This document shows, piece after piece, positions 34,107 through 41,777 of a DNA stretch of 64,000 nt (positions are counted from its first letter, which is position 1; every line of letters begins with the position of its first letter). The translations under genes were made by a program, and so were the position numbers. The DNA comes from Lachnospiraceae bacterium (GTDB lineage Bacteria > Bacillota > Clostridia > Lachnospirales > Lachnospiraceae). The notes beneath the pieces are model-generated. The model was not told the DNA's origin. It did not search any database and was given only the letters and a program-made list of their open reading frames with translations. Location: assembly GCA_910575475.1 (NCBI GenBank), contig CAJTGD010000015.1:59934-123933 (forward strand). Direction: 5' to 3'.

Positions 34107-35153
34107 TCACTGCCTGTAGCCGCTCAGGACTCCGCCCGATACCTTCTTTTCCTCCCGGCTGTTCTGCATCGGGATCACATTCTTATCCTCCCGGCCTCTC
34201 TTTTTCAATGCAGCAGCCGCTTCCTCCCGGCTGTCCTCCTTTAAAATAAATACCGGTCTGCGCTTCGTCTCCAGATACGTCTTCGACAGGTACTGCCCCA
34301 CGATCCCCGTACAGAACAGCTGGATCCCGCTGACCAGGAAAATGATGCACACCAGAGACGGCCACCCGGACACCGGATCCCCCCACACGATCGTCCGCAC
34401 GATGATGAACAGGATCATGAAAAAGGACAGCCCGCAGAACACCATTCCCATGACCGACGCCAGAGAAAGAGGCGCCACCGAAAATCCCGTGATCCCCTCC
34501 AGGGAATACAGGAAAAGCTTGCGCACAGACCATTTCGTCTCCCCCGCGGCCCGCTCCACATTTTCATATTCCAGCCATTTCGTCTCAAAGCCGACCCATT
34601 CAAAGATCCCTTTCGAAAAACGGTTATATTCACTCATTTCCAGCACCGCATCCACCATCCTGCGGCTCATCAGACGGTAATCCCTGGCCCCGCTCTCAAA
34701 CCGGATCTTGGAAATGCGGTTGACAAGGTCATAAAATTTTTCCGACAGGAAGGATCGGATCCTCGGTTCCCCGGTCCTGGTCGAGCGCTTCGCTGCCACG
34801 CACTCATATCCCTCCTCCGTTGCGATCCGGTACATTTGAGGCAAAAGCTCCGGCGGATCCTGCAGGTCCGCATCCATAACCGCCGCAAAATCCCCTGTCA
34901 CATGTTTGAGCCCCGCATAGATTGCGGCCTCTTTTCCGAAATTTCTGGAAAATGACAGGAAACAGCAGCGTCCGTCCCGCTCACACAGCTTTCGCATCAC
35001 CCCAAGCGTTCCGTCCGTCGAACCGTCGTCCACAAACAGCAGTTCAAATTCCACCTCCGGCATTCCATCCATCACAGCCGACATTTTTTCATAATATACC
35101 GGCAAAGCCTCCTCTTCATTCAGACAAGGAACTATAATGCTGATCTTCTTCAT
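34107..35153 (-). CDS. GT2 glycosyltransferase with C-terminal membrane segments (CsbB/GtrB-like)
   Basis: 348 residues. GT-A fold: SIIVPCLNEEEALPVYYEKM, FVDDGSTDGT and MDADLQDPPELLPQM (DxD metal site). Two membrane helices follow at about 227-256 and 265-292, then a charged tail. Enzymes of this kind charge undecaprenyl phosphate with a sugar that a GT-C partner transfers outside; here the YfhO-type gene lies 51 bases downstream. AAGGAGAGG precedes the ATG. The acidic/basic tail of about 40 residues is poorly conserved. Confidence 0.92.
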   Translation of the reverse strand: MKKISIIVPCLNEEEALPVYYEKMSAVMDGMPEVEFELLFVDDGSTDGTLGVMRKLCERDGRCCFLSFSRNFGKEAAIYAGLKHVTGDFAAVMDADLQDPPELLPQMYRIATEEGYECVAAKRSTRTGEPRIRSFLSEKFYDLVNRISKIRFESGARDYRLMSRRMVDAVLEMSEYNRFSKGIFEWVGFETKWLEYENVERAAGETKWSVRKLFLYSLEGITGFSVAPLSLASVMGMVFCGLSFFMILFIIVRTIVWGDPVSGWPSLVCIIFLVSGIQLFCTGIVGQYLSKTYLETKRRPVFILKEDSREEAAAALKKRGREDKNVIPMQNSREEKKVSGGVLSGYRQ

Positions 35154-35251
35154 GTCTTTTCCTCTCCTTTACCATTCTCTGCCCTTCGTATACCTGCTCT
35201 CTCGAACAACTATACTTTATCCCTAATTTATTAAAAACCAGGCAAAAAATA

Positions 35252-35289
35252 TCTTAAAATTTCTTAAGGACAAACCAAAATTTTCTTAA
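35252..35289. promoter_or_regulatory. three phased TCTTAA direct repeats
   Basis: TCTTAA at 35252-35257, 35262-35267 and 35284-35289, each preceded by an A/T-rich ATTT- or TTTT-like stretch, spaced 10 and 22 bases. Phased hexamer repeats of this sort are typical of OmpR-type response regulator sites. They lie in the 413-base gap between the GT2 gene and purC, which holds no further gene. Confidence 0.45.
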
Positions 35290-35352
35290 TGCTTTCCTTT
35301 TGATACTTTGTAGTATACCCAGAAAAAATCACAAACCATTCACAATCCGTAA

Positions 35353-35372
35353 TTATCACGAAATTGTGATAA
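35353..35372. promoter_or_regulatory. operator-like palindrome upstream of purC
   Basis: TTATCAC (35353-35359) and GTGATAA (35366-35372) form a perfect 7-base inverted repeat with six bases between. The regulator is unknown; no purine riboswitch signature was recognised in the leader. Confidence 0.45.
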
Positions 35373-35398
35373 AAATTCAGCGCGCAAAAAAAAACATA

Positions 35399-35427
35399 TT
35401 GATTTTTACTGCAAAAAATGGTTATCT
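35399..35427 (+). promoter_or_regulatory. possible purC promoter
   Basis: TTGATT (35399-35404), 17-base spacer, TTATCT (35422-35427). The palindrome at 35353-35372 lies just upstream of it. Weak match. Confidence 0.35.
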
Positions 35428-35566
35428 ATATATAGAGTTGTCCTGCCGGACCGGCGCTTTTTCGTTCCCGGCTTTTCCATCCCGGATAACTAAGTTAAAA
35501 CCGCGCGGCAAGCCGCAGGGGATCCATGCATTGCTTCGCGGAAATAAAAAGAGTGAGGTGCACAAG

Positions 35567-36427
35567 ATGAAACCGATAAAAGAAGGAAAGGTTCGTGAGA
35601 TCTACGACAACGGCGACAGCCTGATCATGGTTGCCACAGACCGGATCAGCTGCTTTGACGTGATCCTGAAAAATGACGTGACCAAAAAAGGAACCGTATT
35701 GACACAGATGTCCCGTTTCTGGTTTGATATGACAAAGGATATCCTGCCCAACCACATGATCTCCACCGATGTGGCCGACATGCCCGAATTTTTCCGTCAG
35801 CCTCAGTTTGACGGAAACAGTATGATGTGCCGGAAGCTCAACATGCTCCCCATCGAATGTATTGTCCGGGGATACATCACCGGAAGCGGCTGGGCCAGCT
35901 ACCAGAAGGACGGCACGGTATGCGGTATCACGCTGCCGGAAGGGCTTCAGGAATCCGACCAGCTCCCGGAACCGATCTACACCCCTTCCACCAAGGCCGA
36001 GATCGGGGATCATGACGAAAACATTTCCTATGAGCAGAGCATTGCCCATCTAGAAAAATATTTCCCGGGCAAAGGCGAAGAATACGCGTCCAAGCTCCGC
36101 GATTATACCATCGCGCTTTACAAGAAATGTGCGGATTACGCGAGAAGCCGCGGCATCATCATTGCGGATACCAAATTCGAGTTCGGCCTGGATGAGGACG
36201 GCAATGTGGTTCTCGGCGATGAGATGCTCACACCCGACAGCTCCCGCTTCTGGCCCGCTGACGAGTACGAGCCGGGGCACGGCCAGCCCTCCTTCGACAA
36301 GCAGTTCGCCCGCGACTGGCTCAAGGCCAACCCGGGCAATGACTGGACGCTGCCGGAGGACATCGTAGAAAAGACGATCGGCAAATACCTGCAGGGATAT
36401 GAGATGCTGACCGGGGAGAAGCTCTGA
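35567..36427 (+). CDS. purC: SAICAR synthetase PurC
   Basis: 286 residues from ATG 35567 (GAGGTG six bases upstream); the open frame continues 89 codons upstream but without a site or similarity. Family marks are KEGKVREIYDNGDSLIMVAT, DRISCFDVIL, VRGYITGSGWASYQKDGTVC and DTKFEFGLDEDGNVVLGDE. The enzyme joins CAIR and aspartate in purine synthesis. It stands alone rather than in a pur operon. A palindrome and phased repeats in the leader suggest regulation. Confidence 0.96.
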   Translation: MKPIKEGKVREIYDNGDSLIMVATDRISCFDVILKNDVTKKGTVLTQMSRFWFDMTKDILPNHMISTDVADMPEFFRQPQFDGNSMMCRKLNMLPIECIVRGYITGSGWASYQKDGTVCGITLPEGLQESDQLPEPIYTPSTKAEIGDHDENISYEQSIAHLEKYFPGKGEEYASKLRDYTIALYKKCADYARSRGIIIADTKFEFGLDEDGNVVLGDEMLTPDSSRFWPADEYEPGHGQPSFDKQFARDWLKANPGNDWTLPEDIVEKTIGKYLQGYEMLTGEKL

Positions 36428-36473
36428 GCTGCGTAAGGAACGCCCGCTGACGAAATAACCTGTACGTTTGGTT

Positions 36474-36497
36474 TTGGATGATTTAAAGATCATCCAA
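36474..36497 (+). other. hairpin after purC
   Basis: TTGGATGAT (36474-36482) and ATCATCCAA (36489-36497) form a perfect 9-bp stem with a six-base loop, without a T run, shortly before the purC terminator. Confidence 0.6.
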
Positions 36498-36514
36498 CCT
36501 GCGCATTCAGACAA

Positions 36515-36559
36515 AAAAAGACACCTGCCTCCGCAAAGTACATGGGGCGGTGTCTTTTT
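36515..36559. terminator. bidirectional terminator after purC
   Basis: AAAAAGACACC (36515-36525) and GGTGTCTTTTT (36549-36559) form an 11-bp stem with T runs on both strands. It serves purC on plus and the small gene at 36646 on minus. Confidence 0.88.
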
Positions 36560-36569
36560 CATCAGCGGC

Positions 36570-36632
36570 GCTAAGGAGCTGAAGGAACATACCTGATGCA
36601 GAATGCGCAGGATATTTCTGCATCTCCTTAGC
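36570..36632. other. nested hairpin structure
   Basis: GCTAAGGAG (36570-36578) pairs with CTCCTTAGC (36624-36632); inside it ATGCAGAA (36596-36603) pairs with TTCTGCAT (36616-36623), stacked directly on the outer right arm. The 17-base bulge on one side makes it unlike a plain terminator. It could be part of the 3' end of the small minus-strand gene or an RNA element. Confidence 0.5.
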
Positions 36633-36645
36633 ACTATTTCTATAT

Positions 36646-36876
36646 TTATTCATCAAATTCCAGCACAACAATATCAAATTTATCCGTGGACTTGATCTCC
36701 CTCACGATCCCCTTCCGGGATTTCAGCCGCTCGTAGCTCCGGAAGTTCGCGCTCATCCCCAGCATATGCTCCAGTATATAATAATAGGAAGAAGGGAGCA
36801 CCCCTTCCGTAATACTCATCTCCTGCCCGATCTGGAAGGCATCCTTATCCTCGATCGTAAATTCCATCAATCTCAT
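36646..36876 (-). CDS. small conserved-looking protein of unknown function
   Basis: 76 residues from ATG 36876 behind CAGGAGGGG; a longer frame to 36918 has no site. The sequence (MRLMEFTIEDKDAFQIGQEM, later SSYYYILEHMLGMS and KSRKGIVREIKSTDKFDIVV) is not recognised. It looks like a compact soluble alpha/beta protein with no membrane segment or signal. The ribosome site, length and terminator support a real gene. It lies downstream of the DUF4317 gene on the same strand, 116 bases away. Confidence 0.65.
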   Translation of the reverse strand: MRLMEFTIEDKDAFQIGQEMSITEGVLPSSYYYILEHMLGMSANFRSYERLKSRKGIVREIKSTDKFDIVVLEFDE

Positions 36877-36992
36877 AACATCCCCTCCTGGCTGTACTTG
36901 CCGCTGCCCTGCCGTCACTCATCTGCCTTCCTCAAAAGCCGCTCTTTCCGGCATCTGCCACACATCCGCTCCCGGTAATTCTCCGGCATCTG

Positions 36993-38147
36993 TCACTCAT
37001 CCTCCTGGCTGTTCTCCGGCCTCCTGATCGTCCGCACATTGATCCCGTTCACCTCGATATGGTCGTCCACCGCGATCACCAGGCACTGCCTGCCGTCGAT
37101 CACCCGGGTCTCCACCAGGTCCGCCCGGTCCGGATTCACCTTGATCACCACATCCGGAGTCTCAATATTGAACTTCCGCGTCTCCGCGATATTTTCCGCC
37201 AGAAGCGAGCTCTTCTCCCCTGCCGCAGCATCATAGTTCTGCTCGAACAGCTCCATATTTTCCGCAGGGACCCCGCTGTTCTCAAACACCTTTTTCATGT
37301 CCGTCCTGTCCAGCGCCAGCGGCTCCGGCTCCTCCTTGTGCTCCGCGATCATGTCATTGAGCGTATCATGGATATTCCGGATGATCTCATAATTGCCGTC
37401 CTCTCCCAGCGTATCCTCGATCAGCAGCTGGAACGCCTCCTTCTGGGTATCCGCGGACATGGGGCTTTTTGCCCCCAGCACCTGGTCGATCAGCTCCGGC
37501 TGGAGATCCTGGGTTTTCTTCGTATAATACAGGATCCCGTGAAGGTTCGTATTCCGGTCATTGAACGCCGGGAACAAAAATCCTTTGTCCGGCGCTTCCA
37601 CGATCCAGTCCCGGATCCGGTCCTGCATCCGGTTATCCTCCGCATTGTAGGACAGCCCCGCCTTGGAGAGCGTCACCGGGCAGATGCTGCACAGCAGGTA
37701 TTCATACACATAATCTGACGAGTCATACATTTCCAGGTTGTCCGACGCCTTTCCCGGAATATCATACATGGCATGAATCAGGATGATATAATAATTCCCT
37801 TCATATATGTAATTCTCGATGATCTTGTCATAAAATTCTTCCAGAAGCATGTCATCTTCCAGCTTGCTGTTTTTCAGCTTCATCAAAAATTCCTGTGTCC
37901 CGCCGGGCATCTCCTGCTCCAGCGGAAACTCCATATTCAGCATATTCCGCCCGATCCCGCCGGAAAGCGTCTTCTTGAAAATGTCAAAATACTTAAACGC
38001 CTCCTCCTCCGGCAGCGAGAGGAACGCGTCCCTTGTCTCCATCTGCTTGTTCTTCTCGTGATCCACATAGCACCCGCAGATGCGTGTGATCGCGCAGTTC
38101 GCCGGTGTAAACTGCTTCCTGATCTCTAAAACTTCCTTCTTATTCAT
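36993..38147 (-). CDS. DUF4317 family protein
   Basis: 384 residues, soluble, acidic. The start MNKKEVLEIRKQFTPANCAI followed by RICGCYVDHEKNK, and the C-terminal VIKVNPDRADLVETRVIDGR match the DUF4317 family common in Lachnospiraceae; the function is unknown. Cysteines in ITRICGCYV are notable. A hairpin lies about 70 bases upstream at 38213-38249. It may be cotranscribed with the 76-residue gene downstream. Confidence 0.8.
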   Translation of the reverse strand: MNKKEVLEIRKQFTPANCAITRICGCYVDHEKNKQMETRDAFLSLPEEEAFKYFDIFKKTLSGGIGRNMLNMEFPLEQEMPGGTQEFLMKLKNSKLEDDMLLEEFYDKIIENYIYEGNYYIILIHAMYDIPGKASDNLEMYDSSDYVYEYLLCSICPVTLSKAGLSYNAEDNRMQDRIRDWIVEAPDKGFLFPAFNDRNTNLHGILYYTKKTQDLQPELIDQVLGAKSPMSADTQKEAFQLLIEDTLGEDGNYEIIRNIHDTLNDMIAEHKEEPEPLALDRTDMKKVFENSGVPAENMELFEQNYDAAAGEKSSLLAENIAETRKFNIETPDVVIKVNPDRADLVETRVIDGRQCLVIAVDDHIEVNGINVRTIRRPENSQEDE

Positions 38148-38212
38148 TTAACTTCCCTCTTTCTTTTTTACAATGATACTCACGGCCGATGAAATCTGCC
38201 GCCCAGTATAAC

Positions 38213-38249
38213 AAGCCCAGAACCCTCCTGAATATGGGATTCTGGGCTT
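38213..38249 (-). terminator. terminator-like hairpin after the 60-residue gene
   Basis: AAGCCCAGAA (38213-38222) and TTCTGGGCTT (38240-38249), 10-bp stem. On the minus strand only a short T-rich tail follows, so termination may be partial and pass into the DUF4317 gene. Confidence 0.65.
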
Positions 38250-38302
38250 TCCGGGACAAAGTCCGATAAAGACTTTACACTCTGCTTTATGATTGCAGTT
38301 CC

Positions 38303-38485
38303 TTACTCCTTTATCCGGTCAAGTTCTGTCAGATTTATGCCGCATGATGTAAGGATCACTTTCAACGCATTATATCTTATTTTCATAACTTTATATACTT
38401 CGGAATCTTTTTCACATAATAACATATAAGTTTGTAATTGTACAAATTCTTCAATATTCCTCTGCAACATTTCTTTTTCAGTCAT
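38303..38485 (-). CDS. small hypothetical protein, helical
   Basis: 60 residues (MTEKEMLQRNIEEFVQLQTY start), with a strong AAGGGAGG site seven bases before the ATG. It appears as two or three amphipathic helices with two Cys (MLLCEK, TSCGIN) and no signal peptide. TATAAT lies about 50 bases upstream on the same strand. Not recognised; the ribosome site and promoter-like sequence are the evidence that it is a gene. Confidence 0.6.
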   Translation of the reverse strand: MTEKEMLQRNIEEFVQLQTYMLLCEKDSEVYKVMKIRYNALKVILTSCGINLTELDRIKE

Positions 38486-38550
38486 GTAACCGCCTCCCTT
38501 CTAAATATGAAGCTACTGTATCTTGTGATATTTTTATTATAGTCTGTCAC

Positions 38551-38595
38551 CAATTTTCGCAAGAAAATTGATGACCTGCGCAGCGCTCTAGCGCA
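38551..38595. other. two adjacent perfect hairpins
   Basis: CAATTTTC-gcaa-GAAAATTG (38551-38570) and TGCGC...GCGCA (38577-38595). They lie in the 300-base gap between the small minus-strand gene and the AraC gene, which holds no other gene. Confidence 0.5.
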
Positions 38596-38653
38596 ATTCC
38601 ATTATAACAAAAGGAAATATTGGTGTAAACCCATTTCTTCGAGAACCTCCATA

Positions 38654-38682
38654 TTGACATTTCCCCAAAACAATGTTAGTTT
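38654..38682 (+). promoter_or_regulatory. possible promoter of the AraC-type gene
   Basis: A perfect TTGACA (38654-38659) with a weak -10, TAGTTT, 17 bases downstream (38677-38682). Confidence 0.4.
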
Positions 38683-38700
38683 TTTATATATGGAAAATCC

Positions 38701-38728
38701 ACCGCCAGCCGCTTTCTGCGGCGGCGGT
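38701..38728 (+). other. strong GC hairpin in the leader of the AraC-type gene
   Basis: ACCGCC-a-GCCGC pairs with GCGGC-GGCGGT around a TTTCT loop: 11 bp with a single bulge. It is not followed by a T run. Confidence 0.55.
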
Positions 38729-38785
38729 TCCCAGCAAAGTTCATGCCTTAGCTTCGAATTTCTAAAAAAACAGAGGAGGATTCAC

Positions 38786-39697
38786 ATGCAGCCGCAATTA
38801 TCCAATCTGAAAGAAATCCGCCCCCACGGCACGAAAACCTTTCCCTGCGCGATCTATCAGACCCGTTCCGGAGGTAAGGGAGTCCTGGTCAAACACCACT
38901 GGCACGATGAGGTCGAGATCCTGTATTTTTCCGGCGGAGAGTTCTGTCTGGAGATCAACATGGAGCAATTTCGGATCCGCTCCGAATGCCTCTACTTCAT
39001 CAATCCCGGAGAGCTCCACAGCATCATCACCGAGCATTCCGGCAATCTCGGAGAGGATGCGGTCGTCTTTTCTCCCGGCATCTTAAGCTTTGATTCCTAC
39101 GACGCAACGCAGATGCAGCTGATCCAGCCCATGCTGAACGGGAACATACGCTTCCCCCGCTTTCTTCTTCCCGACCACCCTGCATTTGCCCCCATTTACA
39201 GGGCCTTTAAAGAGATCATGCAGTCCTTCGGCCCCTCAGCCGAAGATCTGTCCCGATGTGACGGCGCTGTCACCGACAACCTGACCAGCCAGCTTTACAT
39301 AAAGTCCTCCTTGCTTTACATCCTCGCTGTCCTTTCCAGCCATCATCTCTTCACCCCCATGGAGAAAAACCATGACAAGCGGGTAGAAGGAATCAAAAAA
39401 ACACTGACCTACATCAAAGAAAATTATAAAGAAAAAATATACGTCCGGGATCTGGCAAAGGAAGTCTGCATGAACGAGCAATATTTCTGCCGCTTTTTCA
39501 AAAAAGCCATTGGCCGCTCGCCCATTGAATATGTCAATGAATACCGTATCAAGCAGGCCATCCGCCTTCTCGAGGAAACCGACCTTCCCATCACGGATGT
39601 CTGCCTGGAATGCGGCTACAACAACCTGGGGAATTTCCTCCGGGAATTCCGTAAGGTTACCGGCACCACTCCCCTTCAGTACAGGAAAAGAGGCTGA
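38786..39697 (+). CDS. AraC family transcriptional regulator with cupin sensor domain
   Basis: 303 residues from ATG 38786 with GAGGAGG six bases upstream; the longer frame has no site. The N-terminal part is a cupin-like sugar sensor (VKHHWHDEVEILYFSGG, FINPGELHSI). The C-terminal 100 residues carry two helix-turn-helix units (VRDLAKEVCMNEQYFCRFFK and ITDVCLECGYNNLGNFLREF). It lies 288 bases before two GH13 glucosidase genes on the same strand and probably activates them in response to an alpha-glucoside. The leader has a strong GC hairpin. Confidence 0.92.
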   Translation: MQPQLSNLKEIRPHGTKTFPCAIYQTRSGGKGVLVKHHWHDEVEILYFSGGEFCLEINMEQFRIRSECLYFINPGELHSIITEHSGNLGEDAVVFSPGILSFDSYDATQMQLIQPMLNGNIRFPRFLLPDHPAFAPIYRAFKEIMQSFGPSAEDLSRCDGAVTDNLTSQLYIKSSLLYILAVLSSHHLFTPMEKNHDKRVEGIKKTLTYIKENYKEKIYVRDLAKEVCMNEQYFCRFFKKAIGRSPIEYVNEYRIKQAIRLLEETDLPITDVCLECGYNNLGNFLREFRKVTGTTPLQYRKRG

Positions 39698-39796
39698 CAG
39701 ACGGCAATTTTGCCTGCGGCAGGAAAATGATATCGCCGCGGATTCATTTGGCAGCCAAAAAAGTCATAATAACGTATTTTTTGATCAGATAAATGA

Positions 39797-39825
39797 AAGA
39801 CAGATCCATTTTCAGATATTATAAT
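39797..39825 (+). promoter_or_regulatory. possible promoter of the first GH13 gene
   Basis: AAGACA (39797-39802), 17-base spacer, consensus TATAAT (39820-39825), about 160 bases before the GH13 start. Confidence 0.5.
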
Positions 39826-39840
39826 ACAGCTATAAAGGTT

Positions 39841-39874
39841 AGGAACTGTGATAGAATTCATCTTTACAGTTCCT
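39841..39874 (+). other. hairpin in the leader of the first GH13 gene
   Basis: AGGAACTGT (39841-39849) and ACAGTTCCT (39866-39874), perfect 9-bp stem just after the proposed transcription start. Confidence 0.5.
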
Positions 39875-39985
39875 TACAGCACACCGACTGGCCGGATGCC
39901 CTGCGGCAGCATACAGGACATTGCGAAGCGCAGTCTGTCACGAACGTTTTCATAAAATCTGAACGAACAACATGGAGGTATCATT

Positions 39986-41650
39986 ATGACAAAAAAATGG
40001 TGGCATGACAAGGTAGCATATCAGATTTATCCAAAGAGCTTTTATGATTCCAACGGAGACGGCATCGGCGACCTTCCCGGCATCATCAGCAAGCTGGATT
40101 ACCTGCAGGACCTGGGCGTAGACATTATCTGGCTCTCTCCCTGCTACCCCTCTCCGCTTGCGGACGAAGGCTACGACATCTCCGATTATTATGATATCGA
40201 TCCCCGTTTCGGTACCATGGAGGACATGGACCGGCTCCTGGCCGAGGCCAAAAAGCGGAATATGTACATCCTCATGGACCTGGTAGTCAACCACTGCTCC
40301 GACGAACACGAGTGGTTCAAAAAAGCCTGCGAGGACCCGGAAGGCAAATACGGCAATTTCTTCTATTTAAGAGATAAAAAGGAAGGAGAGCTTCCCACCA
40401 ACTGGCGCTCCTACTTCGGCGGCCCCGTATGGGAGGATCTTCCCGGAACCAACAAGCAGTACCTGCACGTGTTCCACAAGAAGCAGCCCGACCTGAACTG
40501 GGAGAACCCGGAGGTCCGCGAAGAGGTCTACAAAAATATCAACTGGTGGCTGGACAAGGGCCTGGGCGGTTTCCGCATCGACGCCATCATCAACATCAAA
40601 AAAGCCCTTCCCTTCCATGATTATGAGCCGGACCGGGAGGACGGCCTGTGCACCATCAAGGCCATGCTCAAGGAAGCCAAGGGGATCGGTGAATTTTTAG
40701 GGGAAATGCGCGACCGCACCTTCAAGAAATACGACGCCTTCTCGGTAGGCGAGGTCTTTGACGAAAAGCCCGAAGAGATCCCGGATTTTATCGGAGATAA
40801 CGGCTACTTCTCCAGCATGTTCGACTTCAACGAGACCATTTTCGGCGAAAGCGAGAAGGGCTGGTACGATATGCAGCAGATCACGCCCGATGACTACAAA
40901 AAATGCTGCTTTGAGGCCCAGGCAAAGGTGGGAGACATCGGCTTTTTGTCCAACATCATCGAGAACCACGACGAGCCCCGCGGCGTCAGCCGTTACATCC
41001 CCGAGGGCGACTGCTGCCCGGAGAGCAAAAAGATGCTGGCGGCCCTGAATTTCATGCTCCGCGGCCTTCCGTTCATTTACCAGGGACAGGAGCTGGGCAT
41101 GGAAAACGTCGCCATTTCCTCCATTGATGAAGTGGATGATATCTCCGCCATCAACGAGTACCAGGTCGCACTGGATGCAGGTCTGACTCCCCAGGAGGCG
41201 GTCAGGGCGGTTTCCAGATACAGCCGCGACAATGCCCGCACCCCCATGCAGTGGACGGACGGGGAAAATGCCGGATTCACCACCGGAAAGCCCTGGCTGA
41301 AGGTCAATCCGAACTATACCTCCATCAACGCCGCCGCGCAGCAGGACGACCCGGATTCCGTGAGAAGCTTTTACAAGCAGCTGATCGCCCTGCGCAAGAA
41401 TCCGGAATACAAGGAAACCGTAGTATACGGAGCGCTGGAGCCGGCATGGGAGGATCAGCACAATCTGATGGCATATTACCGCAAGGGCTGTAAGACGCTG
41501 CTGGTGATCGGCAATTATCAGAAGGAAGAGCAGGCAGTGACACTGCCGTGCGAGTACAAAAAGGTACTGCTGAACAACTATCCGGATCTTGTACAGGATG
41601 GCAATACGATCCAATTGCACGGATATCAGGTATTGATCCTGGAAATGTAA
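39986..41650 (+). CDS. alpha-glucosidase / oligo-1,6-glucosidase, GH13
   Basis: 554 residues, no signal peptide, so cytoplasmic. The (beta/alpha)8 barrel shows the GH13 regions: MDLVVNHCSDEH (region I), GGFRIDAI with the nucleophile Asp, SVGEVFDE with the acid/base Glu, and IENHDEPR with the third catalytic Asp. The QIYPKSF start and GDGIGDLPGI calcium-loop motif are typical of the oligo-1,6-glucosidase group. GGAGGT precedes the ATG. A second, related GH13 gene follows 127 bases downstream. Likely substrates are isomaltose- or maltose-type oligosaccharides taken up by the transporter at 45-51 kb. Confidence 0.94.
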   Translation: MTKKWWHDKVAYQIYPKSFYDSNGDGIGDLPGIISKLDYLQDLGVDIIWLSPCYPSPLADEGYDISDYYDIDPRFGTMEDMDRLLAEAKKRNMYILMDLVVNHCSDEHEWFKKACEDPEGKYGNFFYLRDKKEGELPTNWRSYFGGPVWEDLPGTNKQYLHVFHKKQPDLNWENPEVREEVYKNINWWLDKGLGGFRIDAIINIKKALPFHDYEPDREDGLCTIKAMLKEAKGIGEFLGEMRDRTFKKYDAFSVGEVFDEKPEEIPDFIGDNGYFSSMFDFNETIFGESEKGWYDMQQITPDDYKKCCFEAQAKVGDIGFLSNIIENHDEPRGVSRYIPEGDCCPESKKMLAALNFMLRGLPFIYQGQELGMENVAISSIDEVDDISAINEYQVALDAGLTPQEAVRAVSRYSRDNARTPMQWTDGENAGFTTGKPWLKVNPNYTSINAAAQQDDPDSVRSFYKQLIALRKNPEYKETVVYGALEPAWEDQHNLMAYYRKGCKTLLVIGNYQKEEQAVTLPCEYKKVLLNNYPDLVQDGNTIQLHGYQVLILEM

Positions 41651-41685
41651 TATCCGCCCCCTGAACTACGATTTATGCACACACA

Positions 41686-41724
41686 TAAGAGCCTGGTAAA
41701 CACGACACAAAACACAGGCTCTTA
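41686..41724 (+). promoter_or_regulatory. hairpin between the two GH13 genes
   Basis: TAAGAGCCTG (41686-41695) and CAGGCTCTTA (41715-41724), perfect 10-bp stem. Only a short T-rich tail follows. It may terminate in part or protect the upstream message. Confidence 0.6.
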
Positions 41725-41777
41725 TTGCTCACAGCGATACATTATACATAGCATGCTAGAGAAAGGAGCTTACAATT

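Noticed and set aside
35300..35566. Purine or PRPP riboswitch in the purC leader
   Set aside because: The conserved cores of these riboswitches were not found; only a palindrome and phased hexamers are visible.
38551..38595. Terminator pair before the AraC gene
   Set aside because: The stems are perfect but neither is followed by a T run in a direction that would end a known gene.
40697..41620. Long minus-strand frame opposite the first GH13 gene (and similar ones opposite the second)
   Set aside because: These are antisense frames of a GC-rich gene, without ribosome sites or recognisable domains.
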